A stretch of DNA of 34,451 nucleotides from Flavobacteriaceae bacterium CP2B (GTDB taxonomy: Bacteria; Bacteroidota; Bacteroidia; Flavobacteriales; Flavobacteriaceae): the NCBI GenBank assembly GCA_001683825.1, contig LXTR01000035.1, forward strand, positions 1-34,451, in the 5' to 3' direction. The first letter of the stretch is position 1; every line of letters begins with the position of its first letter. Under the pieces are notes generated by a model. The model did not search any database and was not told the DNA's origin. It worked only from the letters and a program-made list of their open reading frames with translations. Made by a program: the position numbers and the translations under genes. Of the stretch, positions 8,099-16,857 are shown piece by piece.

Positions 8099-9078
8099 TA
8101 TCGGGTATTTTGTATTTGCCGGATCAGTGAAAAGAGCTCAGGATCCTCTTTGTAGGTGTCCAAAACGGTCTTCACTTTCTCCGCAAACAAGGTTTTCTCC
8201 GGCTTGATAATGGTAACCCCAGCCTCCTGGACCGCTGCCAGGGCTTCCTCTTCAGATGCCATCCAGAGCACCCGTTGGAACGCCACGGATTGTGTTACCG
8301 CTTTCCTGAGCCAGCCCTTTTCCTCCTCAGAGAGCCGGTCCCAAAAATGGGTGGAAGCCAGCAATACATCGGGCAGCACGGTATGCTCATCCAGGGTATA
8401 GTATTTGCACACTTCGTAATGCCTGGAAAGGTAGAAACTGGGAGGATTGTTTTCTGCCCCGTCTACCACCCCCTGTTGCAGGGAGGTATAGAGCTCCCCC
8501 CAGGAAATAGGGGTGGGGGAGCCTCCGAGTTGTTCCACCATATCCACCGCCGTTGCGCTTTCCATAACCCGTATTTTCAATCCCGTAAGGTCATCGGGTT
8601 GGTGGATGGGGGTTTGTTTGGTATAAAAGCTCCGGCTCCCGGCATCGTAATAGGCCAGGCCCTTCAACCAGTATTTTTTTCCGTCATCCAGGAGTTGCTG
8701 CCCGATGGGGCCATCGAGTACCTCAAAGGAATGTTGCCGGTCGCGGAACAGGAAGGGTAGCCCCAGTACTTTCATCTTAGGGGCAAAGTTTTCGAGGACC
8801 CCCACAGAAACCTTGGTCATATCCAGACTGCCAATCTGCAATAACTCCAGGCACTCCCTCTCGGTACCCAGTTGTTGGCTGGGATAAATTTTCAGGACCA
8901 TCTGGCCCCCTGAGAGTTGTGCCAGGTCTTTCCCCATTTTTACCATGGCCTTGTGTACAGAGTGGTTGACATCCAGGCCATGCCCCAATTTGATGACCCT
9001 TTTGCCACTTTTTTCGGAACAGCCCAACGCCAATATCAGGGCAAGGGTAAGTATGCAATATCCGATTCGGTTCTTCAC
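8098..9078 (-). CDS. dctP: TRAP transporter substrate-binding lipoprotein (DctP), uronate-type candidate
   Basis: A 326-residue protein with a lipoprotein signal: a hydrophobic stretch ending LALGC, with Cys20 as the lipidation site. Family motifs are GHGLDVNHSVHKAMVKMG, the carboxylate-binding Arg in GLKIRVMES, LGGSPTPISWGELYTSLQQGVVDGAENN and PPSFYLSRHYEVCKYYTLDEH. From memory, the GAENNPPSF/RHYEVCKYY pattern occurs in TRAP binding proteins that take hexuronates, which would fit polysaccharide-degrading marine bacteria; this is inference, not proof. It is the first gene of the operon, 173 bp downstream of the polymerase-domain gene on the same strand. A weak -7-like TAGATTTA lies in that gap. 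Confidence 0.93.
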   Translation of the reverse strand: MKNRIGYCILTLALILALGCSEKSGKRVIKLGHGLDVNHSVHKAMVKMGKDLAQLSGGQMVLKIYPSQQLGTERECLELLQIGSLDMTKVSVGVLENFAPKMKVLGLPFLFRDRQHSFEVLDGPIGQQLLDDGKKYWLKGLAYYDAGSRSFYTKQTPIHQPDDLTGLKIRVMESATAVDMVEQLGGSPTPISWGELYTSLQQGVVDGAENNPPSFYLSRHYEVCKYYTLDEHTVLPDVLLASTHFWDRLSEEEKGWLRKAVTQSVAFQRVLWMASEEEALAAVQEAGVTIIKPEKTLFAEKVKTVLDTYKEDPELFSLIRQIQNTR

Positions 9079-9251
9079 AGGTAGGGATATGGTTGTTTTC
9101 AGTTTTGCGGCGGCCTGGCCACTTCTTTATTTTGATCTGCCCCGGTGCAATGCACAGAGGGGTGGCCCCTGGCCAATACCCCTTTTAGCGGGAGGCAAAA
9201 AACTTCCTAAATCTAACAGAAAATTTCTAGAATACAGTACCTGCCCTGAAT

Positions 9252-10094
9252 TCAGTTGCCGGGAGTAGTATCCCGGCGCTGGGCTTCTTTTGTCTCAAGT
9301 CGCTTGAAAATCGTGTGGTAGGTATACTGGTCCCCGGAGTTCAACCGGCTTAATTCACTCCATTCCAGGGGGGTGGCTACCCCGGCGTTGTGGTTGGGCC
9401 TGAGCGAATAGGGGCAGACCCCCGTTTGGGCGTAGGCATTGCGCAGGAGGTCCAGAAAGATTTTATTACCCCTTTTCTTTTTCCGAATTTCCAAAGTGAA
9501 GAGGTCCGGGTGTTTTTCCACCAGTACTTCGGCCCACGCCCTTATCCGGGCCCGTACCTCGTCAAAGGGTCGTTCGGGGCATATGGGATAATACAGGTGT
9601 ACCCCCTTTTTTCCCGTGGTCATCAACCGGGCATCTATGTCCTTCCCTGCAAGCATTTCCCTGACCAGCAAGGCACCACGTTTCAAGGTATCAAAGTCGC
9701 CGTTGGAGGGGTCCAGGTCAAAAATAACTTTGTCGGGATATTCCAGGGCCCCCTTGCGGCTCAACCAGGTGTGGAAGGTGACAACCGACAGGTTAACCAG
9801 GTATAGCAGGCTTTTTTTATGGTTTACCAGAATTTCCACGGCACTTCCTGCCTTGGTTTTTACCGGGATACGATCTATGAAATCGGGAAAGTAATCCTGG
9901 GCGTGTTTCTGGAAAAATCCGGGGTGGTCAATGCCTTTTGGGAAGCGTTGGAGGCTTACCGGGCGGTCTTTGAGGTAGGGTAGCATATAGATTGCAATGC
10001 GGTCGTAATACCGGGCCAGGCCGCCTTTGGTGATGCGTGCCCCCGGAAAAACCAGGGCATCGGGATGGGTGATTTCTATGCCTTCAATTTTCAT
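9252..10094 (-). CDS. ligD: Stand-alone LigD-type polymerase/primase domain protein
   Basis: A 280-residue protein matching the archaeo-eukaryotic-primase-like polymerase (PolDom) module of bacterial DNA ligase D. Motifs run in the usual order: ITKGGLARYYDRIA at 21-34, RPVSLQRFP, FFQKHAQDYFP, the metal-binding Asp126-Leu-Asp128 in IFDLDPS, TTGKKGVHLYYP at 159-170, and the third Asp215 in IFLDLLRN. The module adds nucleotides, often ribonucleotides, at DNA ends and fills gaps in non-homologous end joining. No ligase or nuclease domain is attached, the length equals the polymerase module alone, and no Ku or ligase gene is in the window. The symbol refers to the domain family only. Confidence 0.9.
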   Translation of the reverse strand: MKIEGIEITHPDALVFPGARITKGGLARYYDRIAIYMLPYLKDRPVSLQRFPKGIDHPGFFQKHAQDYFPDFIDRIPVKTKAGSAVEILVNHKKSLLYLVNLSVVTFHTWLSRKGALEYPDKVIFDLDPSNGDFDTLKRGALLVREMLAGKDIDARLMTTGKKGVHLYYPICPERPFDEVRARIRAWAEVLVEKHPDLFTLEIRKKKRGNKIFLDLLRNAYAQTGVCPYSLRPNHNAGVATPLEWSELSRLNSGDQYTYHTIFKRLETKEAQRRDTTPGN

Positions 10095-10223
10095 TTCCCG
10101 GTATGCTTTACAATCCTTTCCCAGGGTGGCTACAGAGAAACCAAGTGGCTCCTGCAGGAAGGTTGGCGGTACTCGTATCGGCTCCCTAAGCTACAACATA
10201 AAAGGTTGGATAGCGCAGGTATT

Positions 10224-13200
10224 TTAATAGGCCTTCATAAAATCTTCCCCCAGGACTTTGGCGAGGTAGCCTAAAAGTACCTCGGCGTGCTTTGGGTTGA
10301 ATACCATGGGGGGCTTTATCTTGAGTACGTTGTGGTCCGGTCCGTCAGTACTCATCAGGATACCATAGGCTTTCATACGGTTGGCCAGGTAGCTGGCATG
10401 CCTGCCCAGGGGTTGCAGGGAGTCGTTGACCAGTTCAATACCCAGGAAAAGGCCCTGCCCGCGTACATCCCCGATAATGGGGTGTGTTTTGGACAATTCT
10501 TTCAATCCTTTTTTAAGGTAGTCTCCGGTTTTCAGGGCATTTTCCTGTAGCTTTTCACGTTTTACCGTCTGCAATACCGCTGTCCCGATGGCACAGGAAA
10601 CTGGGTTACCCCCGAAGGTATTGAAATACTCCATCCCATTGGCAAACTTTTCGGCTACCTCCTTTGTGCAGGCTACGGCTGCCAGCGGGTGGCCGTTACC
10701 CAGGGGTTTCCCGATGGTCACGATATCAGGCACCACCCCGTGCAACTGGAAACCCCAAAAGGCCTTGCCCACCCGGCCACAACCCACCTGTACCTCGTCG
10801 GCTATGCAGAGACCGCCTGCGGCCCGCACATGGGCATAGGCCTGGGGGAGAAAACCCTCGGGCAATTCAATCTGGCCGCCACAGCTGATGATGGACTCTA
10901 CGATCAGGCCCCCGACACCCCTGCCTTTTTTATGGATACGCCCTAGCTGATTCTGTACTTCACCGGCGTATTTGGGCCCCGCATTCCTGCCCCGGTATTT
11001 GCCCCGGAAGGCATCGGGTAGCGGGAAGATATGGGTGTGCTCCGGGGCGCCCTGCCCCCCTTTGCCGTCAAATTTGTAGGAGCTGATGTCTACACACATA
11101 GTGGTGTTGCCGTGGTAGCCCACTTCCGAGGCGATGAAGTCGCGTTGCCCGGTAGCGGCCTTCACCATTCGAATGGCCAGTTCATTGGCTTCACTGCCCG
11201 AATTCACAAAGTGGAGGACCGAGAGTTCGGGGGGAAGGGTTTGCAGCAATGCTTCTGCCAACTGGCGGATATTGTCGTGCAGGTAGCGGGTATTGGTATT
11301 TAAGACCGCCATTTGCCGCTGCCCGGCCAGGACCACGGCCGGGTGTTCATGGCCAACATGGGCCACGTTGTTCACCGTATCCAGGTATTTACGGCCGTTT
11401 TCGTCTATCAGGTAAGCCCCCGACCCCCGTACGATTTTTATGGGGGTCTTGTATTGCAGGCTCAGGCTTTTGCCCAGGTGCTCCTTCCTGAAAGACAGCA
11501 GGTTTTCATTGTCCTGGGGGGTGTTGGGGTGTAGGGCGGGCAGTTTAAATAAAAGGTTAGGGTCCGGGCAGATGCCTTTCCATACCCTTGCCTGGCTGTG
11601 GTACGCCACTCCTGGGTAATCAGCCTGATAATCAAAAAGGGATAACATCAACTGGAAGTGCAGGTGCGGCGCCCAGTTCCCGTTTTCGGGATAATTGCCC
11701 AGTTGTCCTACGCAATCCCCGGCTTTCAAAAAATCTCCCGGGCGATGTGCCGTGGCACTGGACACGGATAAGTGCCCGTACAGGCTGAAAAACGTGAGCG
11801 ACCCTTCCCGGTGTTTCAATACGACCAGGCCACCGTATTCCTTATCCCCCGCGTCGTTGACCGCTATGACCACCTCTCCGTCCAACATGGTATGCACGGG
11901 GGTGCTTTGTGGGAGCCAGAAATCGACCCCCAGGTGGATGGTCCGGCTTTCGGGTCCGTTGTTGCCTGTTTTCCCGTATTCCCCGGAGGTGTAAAGCGGG
12001 CGTGCTTCCAGGTAGCCGCCTGCCGGGATTTTGTGGGGATGCTGCTTTTGAAGGGCCTCGATCCTGAACTGGAAGAGGTCGAGGTTGTTGAACTCCTGTT
12101 CATGTCCCGCAAAAAGGCTACCCACGCTCAGGTCCAGGGGGAAGGTATCCGTACGCGCGATTGTGGGAAATACCTGTGCCAGGGAAAAGGAATGGCCCTT
12201 GGCCCAGGCCTCAAAAGCGCTTGCGTCCGGATGCGGATCATAGCCACAGGCGTGGCGGAAGGCGAAACGGGCAAAATCTGGGTGAACATCCCGCCATTTT
12301 CGGAGGACCTCCCAGGCCGGTTGTTCGCTTACCAGCAAATAGGTATTGCCGGGCTCGGCCTCCCGGTTGATGGCCGACTTGCTCACCGAGATGACCAGGC
12401 GCATGGCGATGGCCGGATATAAGTGGTCTAACTCTCTTTCCTCCAGGGGAAAGGCGGCATGGTACCCTTTGATTACCGGTAAAGCGGCCTGAAGTGGATC
12501 GGGCTGCCCCATGACGGCATAGGCGCAGGCCACGGCCAGGTCATTGATCACCTGGGTATACAGGGCATCGCCGTAATCGATCACTGCATTGACTTTCGGA
12601 CGGACCAAATCATCGCTCACCAGGATGTTATGGTCATTGGCATCGTTGTGGACCACGGCCCTGCGCAACCGGGAATAGGCCGGTTGCAGGGAGGCAAATT
12701 GCTGTTGGTAGTGGCTGATGAGTTCCTTCCTATCGTCCTCGAAAAGGTGTAGGTATTCACGGGTCCACAACCCTTGTGCGATATCCCATGGGAATTCCCG
12801 TTCCGCCCTGGGGTGTGTAAAGCCCTGCAGCGCTTTGGTAAGTTTGCCGCATTGTACCCCCAGGTCGTGCCTCAGGGCATCCAGCTGGGGGTTTACCCGG
12901 TGCCAGGGCCTGCCCGGGATCCAGCTTACCAACCTAAGGTAACGAAGCCTGCCATGGGCATCGGTATGGGGCAGCAACTCTGGCCCTTTTAAAGAAGGAA
13001 TGTTTCTGGGAATATTGAGATCTTTGCCATGCCTTCCTGCATAGGCGATTATTTTCTGCTGAAACTCCAGATAGTCCACATCGGCACCCGGACGGGAAAT
13101 TTTGAGGATATAGGCTTCGTTTTCAGAAACGGTGATCTTATAATTAATGTCGATTTCCCCGGGTAGGGGGCTGGCCGCCCCCGCCACTCCAAATACATCG

Positions 13201-13259
13201 GCAGCCAGCTGTGCAGCCTCGGACACCGGCAGCCTCAGATTCTCATAGTCTACGCGCAT
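10224..13259 (-). CDS. Three-domain fusion: APH-type kinase, M23 metallopeptidase, class III PLP enzyme (phospholyase-like)
   Basis: 1011 residues, no signal peptide. Residues ~1-340 form an aminoglycoside-phosphotransferase/choline-kinase fold: catalytic loop [13 protein letters not shown] (Asp206, Asn211) and the Mg-binding Asp228 of VIDYGDA. Residues ~400-565 form an M23 peptidase with all metal ligands intact: His442 and Asp446 (HLGVD), YGHLS with His496, and HLH at 532-534. Residues ~590-1011 form a class III aminotransferase-fold enzyme with [14 protein letters not shown], Asp821 (ADEVQ) and PLP-binding Lys851 ([11 protein letters not shown]). The two end domains resemble human hydroxylysine kinase and the ammoniophospholyases ETNPPL/PHYKPL, suggesting phosphorylation of an amino alcohol or hydroxylated amino acid followed by elimination of phosphate and ammonia. 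The role of the embedded peptidase domain is unknown. It is divergent from the D-lactate dehydrogenase gene. Confidence 0.92.
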   Translation of the reverse strand: MRVDYENLRLPVSEAAQLAADVFGVAGAASPLPGEIDINYKITVSENEAYILKISRPGADVDYLEFQQKIIAYAGRHGKDLNIPRNIPSLKGPELLPHTDAHGRLRYLRLVSWIPGRPWHRVNPQLDALRHDLGVQCGKLTKALQGFTHPRAEREFPWDIAQGLWTREYLHLFEDDRKELISHYQQQFASLQPAYSRLRRAVVHNDANDHNILVSDDLVRPKVNAVIDYGDALYTQVINDLAVACAYAVMGQPDPLQAALPVIKGYHAAFPLEERELDHLYPAIAMRLVISVSKSAINREAEPGNTYLLVSEQPAWEVLRKWRDVHPDFARFAFRHACGYDPHPDASAFEAWAKGHSFSLAQVFPTIARTDTFPLDLSVGSLFAGHEQEFNNLDLFQFRIEALQKQHPHKIPAGGYLEARPLYTSGEYGKTGNNGPESRTIHLGVDFWLPQSTPVHTMLDGEVVIAVNDAGDKEYGGLVVLKHREGSLTFFSLYGHLSVSSATAHRPGDFLKAGDCVGQLGNYPENGNWAPHLHFQLMLSLFDYQADYPGVAYHSQARVWKGICPDPNLLFKLPALHPNTPQDNENLLSFRKEHLGKSLSLQYKTPIKIVRGSGAYLIDENGRKYLDTVNNVAHVGHEHPAVVLAGQRQMAVLNTNTRYLHDNIRQLAEALLQTLPPELSVLHFVNSGSEANELAIRMVKAATGQRDFIASEVGYHGNTTMCVDISSYKFDGKGGQGAPEHTHIFPLPDAFRGKYRGRNAGPKYAGEVQNQLGRIHKKGRGVGGLIVESIISCGGQIELPEGFLPQAYAHVRAAGGLCIADEVQVGCGRVGKAFWGFQLHGVVPDIVTIGKPLGNGHPLAAVACTKEVAEKFANGMEYFNTFGGNPVSCAIGTAVLQTVKREKLQENALKTGDYLKKGLKELSKTHPIIGDVRGQGLFLGIELVNDSLQPLGRHASYLANRMKAYGILMSTDGPDHNVLKIKPPMVFNPKHAEVLLGYLAKVLGEDFMKAY

Positions 13260-13393
13260 ACGCCTGGAAGGTTAAAAGGTTACTCCATCGGGCAGCAATT
13301 TGCCCTTTAGACCGGACCAAGATACCGATAAATTACGAGTGGAAATGGTGCCCTGCATTTTTGGGATCGGGCTGTTTTTGTATTTTGCGCGGT

Positions 13394-14389
13394 ATGAAAG
13401 TAACTGTATTCAGCACACACAAATTTGACAGGCCCTCCCTGGAAGACGCCAACCAGGGGCGGCATGCCATGAATTACCTGGAGGTCCGCCTTACCGAAGA
13501 TACCGTTGCCCTGGCCAAGGGCTCGGGGGCCATCGCCCTTTTTACCATGGATGATGCTTCGGCACCCGTATTGGAAGCCTTGCATTCTTTTGGGGTAAAA
13601 TACATCGCGCTCAGGTCAGCCGGGTTCAACCACGTAGATTTAAAAAAGGCGAAAGCGCTTGGCATAAAAGTCGCCAGGGTACCGGCGTATTCCCCCTATG
13701 CCGTGGCCGAGCATACCATGGCCCTGATCCTGGCCCTGAACCGCAAGATACACCGGGCCCATAACCGGGTACGCGAGATGAACTTTTCGTTGAACGGGCT
13801 TACCGGATTTGACCTCCACGGAAAAACAGCCGGGGTGGTCGGCAGCGGGAAGATAGGTGCTATCCTCATTAAGATCCTGCACGGTTTCGGCTGTGATATC
13901 CTGGCTTATGACCGCTACGAAGACCCGGAACTGGTACAGAAGTACGGGGTGCGATTTACCGATTGCGACACGGTTTGTACCCATTCCGATATCGTCAGCC
14001 TGCATGTACCCCTCACCCCGGACACCCGCCACATGATTGACGCGGGTATGATCGGCAGGATGAAGAAAGGCGCCATGCTGATCAACACCAGCCGGGGAGG
14101 CCTGGTAGATACCAAAGCGGTGATTGAAGGACTTAAAACGGGGCAGATTGGCTACTTTGGAATGGATGTATATGAAGAGGAAGACGGGCTCTTTTTTGAA
14201 GACCATTCGGATACGATTGTGCAAGACGATATCATAAGCCGCCTGATGACGTTCAACAACGTGCTGATTACCAGCCACCAGGCATTTTTAACCCATACCG
14301 CCCTGAAAAATATCGCCGAAACCACCCTATACAACCTGGACTGTTTTGAAACGGGGAAGGTTTCCGGGAACGAGGTGTTGGTGGAATAA
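13394..14389 (+). CDS. D-lactate dehydrogenase (D-2-hydroxyacid dehydrogenase family)
   Basis: ATG 13394 gives 331 residues starting MKVTVFSTHKFDRP, the usual D-LDH start; an upstream in-frame extension to 13211 overlaps the divergent gene and was rejected. The nucleotide-binding motif GVVGSGKIG is at 147-155. The catalytic set is Arg234 (NTSRGGL), Glu263 (DVYEEE) and His295 (SHQAFLT). The enzyme interconverts D-lactate and pyruvate with NAD(H) in the cytosol. EEEDGLFFEDHSD with IVQDD is the segment seen in D-LDHs of the LdhA type as opposed to phosphoglycerate dehydrogenases. It appears monocistronic: a GC-rich hairpin starts 10 nt after the stop. Confidence 0.93.
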   Translation: MKVTVFSTHKFDRPSLEDANQGRHAMNYLEVRLTEDTVALAKGSGAIALFTMDDASAPVLEALHSFGVKYIALRSAGFNHVDLKKAKALGIKVARVPAYSPYAVAEHTMALILALNRKIHRAHNRVREMNFSLNGLTGFDLHGKTAGVVGSGKIGAILIKILHGFGCDILAYDRYEDPELVQKYGVRFTDCDTVCTHSDIVSLHVPLTPDTRHMIDAGMIGRMKKGAMLINTSRGGLVDTKAVIEGLKTGQIGYFGMDVYEEEDGLFFEDHSDTIVQDDIISRLMTFNNVLITSHQAFLTHTALKNIAETTLYNLDCFETGKVSGNEVLVE

Positions 14390-14398
14390 ATGCAACGG

Positions 14399-14428
14399 CC
14401 GGCCTGCGGGTCGGCCCGGCCAGGCCGG
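14399..14428 (+). terminator. GC-rich hairpin after the D-lactate dehydrogenase gene
   Basis: CCGGCCTG at 14399-14406 pairs perfectly with CAGGCCGG at 14421-14428, and the loop holds a further CGGG/CCCG pair. It begins 10 nt after the stop codon. No T-run follows, so it may act as a Rho-assisted or 3'-end stabilising structure. Confidence 0.4.
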
Positions 14429-14532
14429 AGTTCGACTGGGGCAGTATTAGGGGCTGCGGCACGATGGTGGAATTGGATAGGTTCGCACCAGTTGCCCCTT
14501 TAGGCAGCCCGACGCGGATTTTGGATTTACAA

Positions 14533-14552
14533 CCCGGGGGAGCTCCCCCGGG
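14533..14552. terminator. 20-bp perfect palindrome between convergent genes
   Basis: CCCGGGGGAG at 14533-14542 is followed directly by its exact reverse complement CTCCCCCGGG at 14543-14552. It lies 23 nt beyond the fabF stop (minus strand) and 143 nt beyond the D-LDH stop (plus strand). In RNA it would fold on either strand, so a bidirectional transcription end is a reasonable guess. There is no T-run on either side. Confidence 0.45.
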
Positions 14553-14574
14553 TCTCATGATGATATACCAGGGG

Positions 14575-15831
14575 TTAACCGTTATATGCCTTGAAAATGG
14601 TAGCGGCAATATGGCCTCCAAACCCAAAGGTGTTGTTCAGGGCATAGGTGACCGTTCTTTTTTGTGCCTGTTGCAGCGTTAAATTAAACTTCCCTGCAAA
14701 TTCAGGCTCCACCTCGGTGGTGTTGATCGTTGGCGGTATCAGGCTTTCTTCTATGGATTTGATGCTAACGATAGCTTCAATAGCCCCTGCGGCCCCCAAC
14801 AAGTGACCGGTCATGGATTTCGTCGCGCTGATGTTCAGGTCGTCCCGATCCCCGAACACCCGCTCGATGGCCTTAAGCTCACTTTCGTCCCCCATGGGGG
14901 TCGACGTGGCGTGCGCATTCACATAATCGATTTTTTCGGATGTGATCCCCGCATCATCCAGGGCCTCCAGCATCCCTAAATAGGCTCCTTCGCCTTCAGG
15001 ATGGGTACCTGTTAAGTGGTAGGCATCAGCGGCCATTCCCGTTCCGACAATTTCGGCGATGATATGGGCCTTTCGTTTCAGGGCAGACTCCAGGCTTTCC
15101 AACACCAATGCCCCGGCCCCTTCTCCCATGACAAAACCATCGCGTTTTACATCGAAGGGCCTTGAGGCCGCTTGTGGGTCTTCATTGTGGGTAGAAAGCG
15201 CCCTGGAGGCGTTAAACCCGCCGACGCCACTTTCGTTGATCGGGGCCTCGGAACCGCCCGTGATTATGATGTCTGCCTTTCCTAAACGGATGTAGTTGCA
15301 GGCGTCTATGATCGCATTGTTGGAGGAGGCACAGGCCGAAATAGTCGAAAAGTTCAATCCCCTCAAGCCATGGCGGATAGAGATTATCCCGGAAGGGATG
15401 TCCGCGATTATTTTGGGGATAAAATAGGGGTTGAACCTCGGCTTCCGGGCTCCCTGTACAAATTCTTCCACCTGTTCCTGGAAGGTCAGGATCCCCCCGT
15501 TGCCGGAACCCCAAATAACCCCTATCCTGTTGCGATTCAGCTGGTCAAAATCTAGGCCGGCATTGGCGATGGCCTCATCCGAGGCGGCAACCGCATATTG
15601 GGTAAACAGGTCGTACTTCCGTGCATCCCGACGCTCAAAATAGTCATTGGGCTCAAAATCCTTTACCTCGGCCGCAAATTTCGTTTTAAAGTAGGTCGTA
15701 TCAAACTTGGTGATGGGCCCAACCCCACTTTTTCCGGCAACCAGGTTTTTCCAGAATTCGTCTACTGAATTTCCAAGGGGGCTGATGGCTCCCATTCCCG
15801 TAATCACGACTCTTTTTAAATCTTTCGTCAT
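14575..15831 (-). CDS. fabF: Beta-ketoacyl-ACP synthase II
   Basis: 418 residues, normal for FabF, with the thiolase-fold condensing enzyme signature. The catalytic triad is Cys167 (ISACASSNNA), His307 (NAHATSTPMGD) and His343 (TGHLLGAAGA); Lys338 (SATKSM) is also conserved. It extends acyl-ACP with malonyl-ACP in fatty acid synthesis. The CASS sequence instead of CASG, with the NNAIIDACNYIRLG helix, is a variant known in Bacteroidota. No acpP gene is adjacent, unlike the common acpP-fabF pair, so this may be an additional copy. A well-spaced promoter candidate lies upstream at 15885-15915. Confidence 0.93.
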   Translation of the reverse strand: MTKDLKRVVITGMGAISPLGNSVDEFWKNLVAGKSGVGPITKFDTTYFKTKFAAEVKDFEPNDYFERRDARKYDLFTQYAVAASDEAIANAGLDFDQLNRNRIGVIWGSGNGGILTFQEQVEEFVQGARKPRFNPYFIPKIIADIPSGIISIRHGLRGLNFSTISACASSNNAIIDACNYIRLGKADIIITGGSEAPINESGVGGFNASRALSTHNEDPQAASRPFDVKRDGFVMGEGAGALVLESLESALKRKAHIIAEIVGTGMAADAYHLTGTHPEGEGAYLGMLEALDDAGITSEKIDYVNAHATSTPMGDESELKAIERVFGDRDDLNISATKSMTGHLLGAAGAIEAIVSIKSIEESLIPPTINTTEVEPEFAGKFNLTLQQAQKRTVTYALNNTFGFGGHIAATIFKAYNG

Positions 15832-15884
15832 ATTTTCCGTATTGATCTATAAATATTTCCTTCGGTATCAGGGCTTAGTCGCCA

Positions 15885-15915
15885 TAAGTATAGTCCAAAC
15901 AACAACACCGGCAAA
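15885..15915 (-). promoter_or_regulatory. Candidate Bacteroidota promoter for fabF
   Basis: On the minus strand TTTG (15912-15915) is followed after exactly 19 bp by TATACTTA (15885-15892), compared with the TTTG-N19-TAnnTTTG consensus. The -33 box is perfect and the -7 box matches four of six fixed positions. The predicted start near 15878 leaves a leader of about 47 nt. Confidence 0.45.
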
Positions 15916-15962
15916 AATTTTTGGTGTTGATTACTGCGCGATACACCCATTCCAACGCAATT

Positions 15963-15991
15963 CCCTGCCTGTATAGATCTTTTAGGCAGGG
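15963..15991. repeat. Inverted repeat between the SDR and fabF genes
   Basis: CCCTGCCT (15963-15970) and AGGCAGGG (15984-15991) form a perfect 8-bp stem with a 13-nt loop. It lies 120 nt after the SDR stop and 48 nt upstream of the fabF -33 box. It could end SDR transcription or be an operator. No T-run follows on the minus strand. Confidence 0.45.
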
Positions 15992-16110
15992 TTGTAGCGT
16001 ATTTTTTTTATTTTGGGAATACAGCTTCTTTCCCCTGACAATCCCGGGCAAAAGTACCCTGTATTCGCGTTGAATCTACTATTTGTTCTTATTTTTGTCT
16101 TAGGCGGAGG

Positions 16111-16857
16111 TTAATTCCTGCCTGCCATTACCCCGCCGTCTACATCCCATACGGCCCCTGTAACCCAGGAGGCGCGCTCCGACAACAGGAATACTACCGT
16201 ATCGGCAATGTCCTGGGCCGTCCCATTTTTGCCGAGGGGATGAAAGTTATGGAAGCCTTCAAGTGCTTGCTCGGCTTCTTCTTCCCCACCAAAAACACTA
16301 TGGTAAACAGGGGTGTTCACCACCGCCGGCGAGACCGCATTCACCCGGATACCAACGTCTGCCAACTCCATAGCCAGGTGTTGGGTGAGGGAATGCAGAC
16401 CGGCCTTTTGCATGGAATATGCAGAAGAAGGTGTGGCCTTTACCGCCTGCCTGGCCCACATGGACCCGATATTTACGATAGCACCACCATTGGTATCCTT
16501 CATTTTCCTTGCCGCGGATTGCGTGATAAAAAAGAAACCGCGGTTGAGGTCCAGGTATTGGTCATAATCTTCCGGGCTGTGGTCCAGGAATGCTTTAGGG
16601 GCGAAAATCCCCGAGGCATTAACCAGATAATCCAGGCCGGGCAAGGCTGCGATGCTGGCAAGCAGTGCTTCTACATCCCCCTGTTTTGTGATATCGACCC
16701 GATGTTTAACCAGGTTGGGGGCATTCCCGATTTTTTGGGGATTTCTGCCGGCTATATGTACCAGTGCACCGTTATCCAGGAGGGTCCTGGCCGTTGCGTA
16801 TCCAATTCCACTGGTACCCCCGATAATCAGTGCGGTCTTGTCCTTAAATTCCTTCAT
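16111..16857 (-). CDS. SDR-family NAD(P)-dependent oxidoreductase
   Basis: 248 residues, typical for a classical short-chain dehydrogenase. The cofactor motif is GGTSGIG at 13-19, the NASG motif is at 80-83 and the catalytic set is Ser132, Tyr147 and Lys151 (SAYSMQKAG). The C-terminal [15 protein letters not shown] is the usual SDR end. The [19 protein letters not shown] strand has an Arg after the glycine (GRN), which favours NADP over NAD. The substrate is unknown. A palindromic operator candidate at 16920-16933 overlaps its likely promoter. Confidence 0.9.
   Translation of the reverse strand: MKEFKDKTALIIGGTSGIGYATARTLLDNGALVHIAGRNPQKIGNAPNLVKHRVDITKQGDVEALLASIAALPGLDYLVNASGIFAPKAFLDHSPEDYDQYLDLNRGFFFITQSAARKMKDTNGGAIVNIGSMWARQAVKATPSSAYSMQKAGLHSLTQHLAMELADVGIRVNAVSPAVVNTPVYHSVFGGEEEAEQALEGFHNFHPLGKNGTAQDIADTVVFLLSERASWVTGAVWDVDGGVMAGRN

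Noticed and set aside
7268-8155. 295-residue ORF on the plus strand
   Set aside because: It overlaps dctM and dctQ, which have clear family motifs and operon structure on the minus strand.
11772-12422. 216-residue ORF antisense to the fusion gene
   Set aside because: It lies inside the kinase/M23 part of a strongly supported gene and has no recognisable domain.
13640-14278. 212-residue ORF antisense to the D-lactate dehydrogenase gene
   Set aside because: Shadow ORF of a GC-rich gene with intact catalytic motifs.
14460-14535. Sequence resembling the start of a tRNA-Leu (TGGTGGAATTGGATAGG)
   Set aside because: No acceptor-stem pairing, anticodon arm or T-arm (GGTTCGA...) could be assembled in this stretch, so only a chance likeness is supported.
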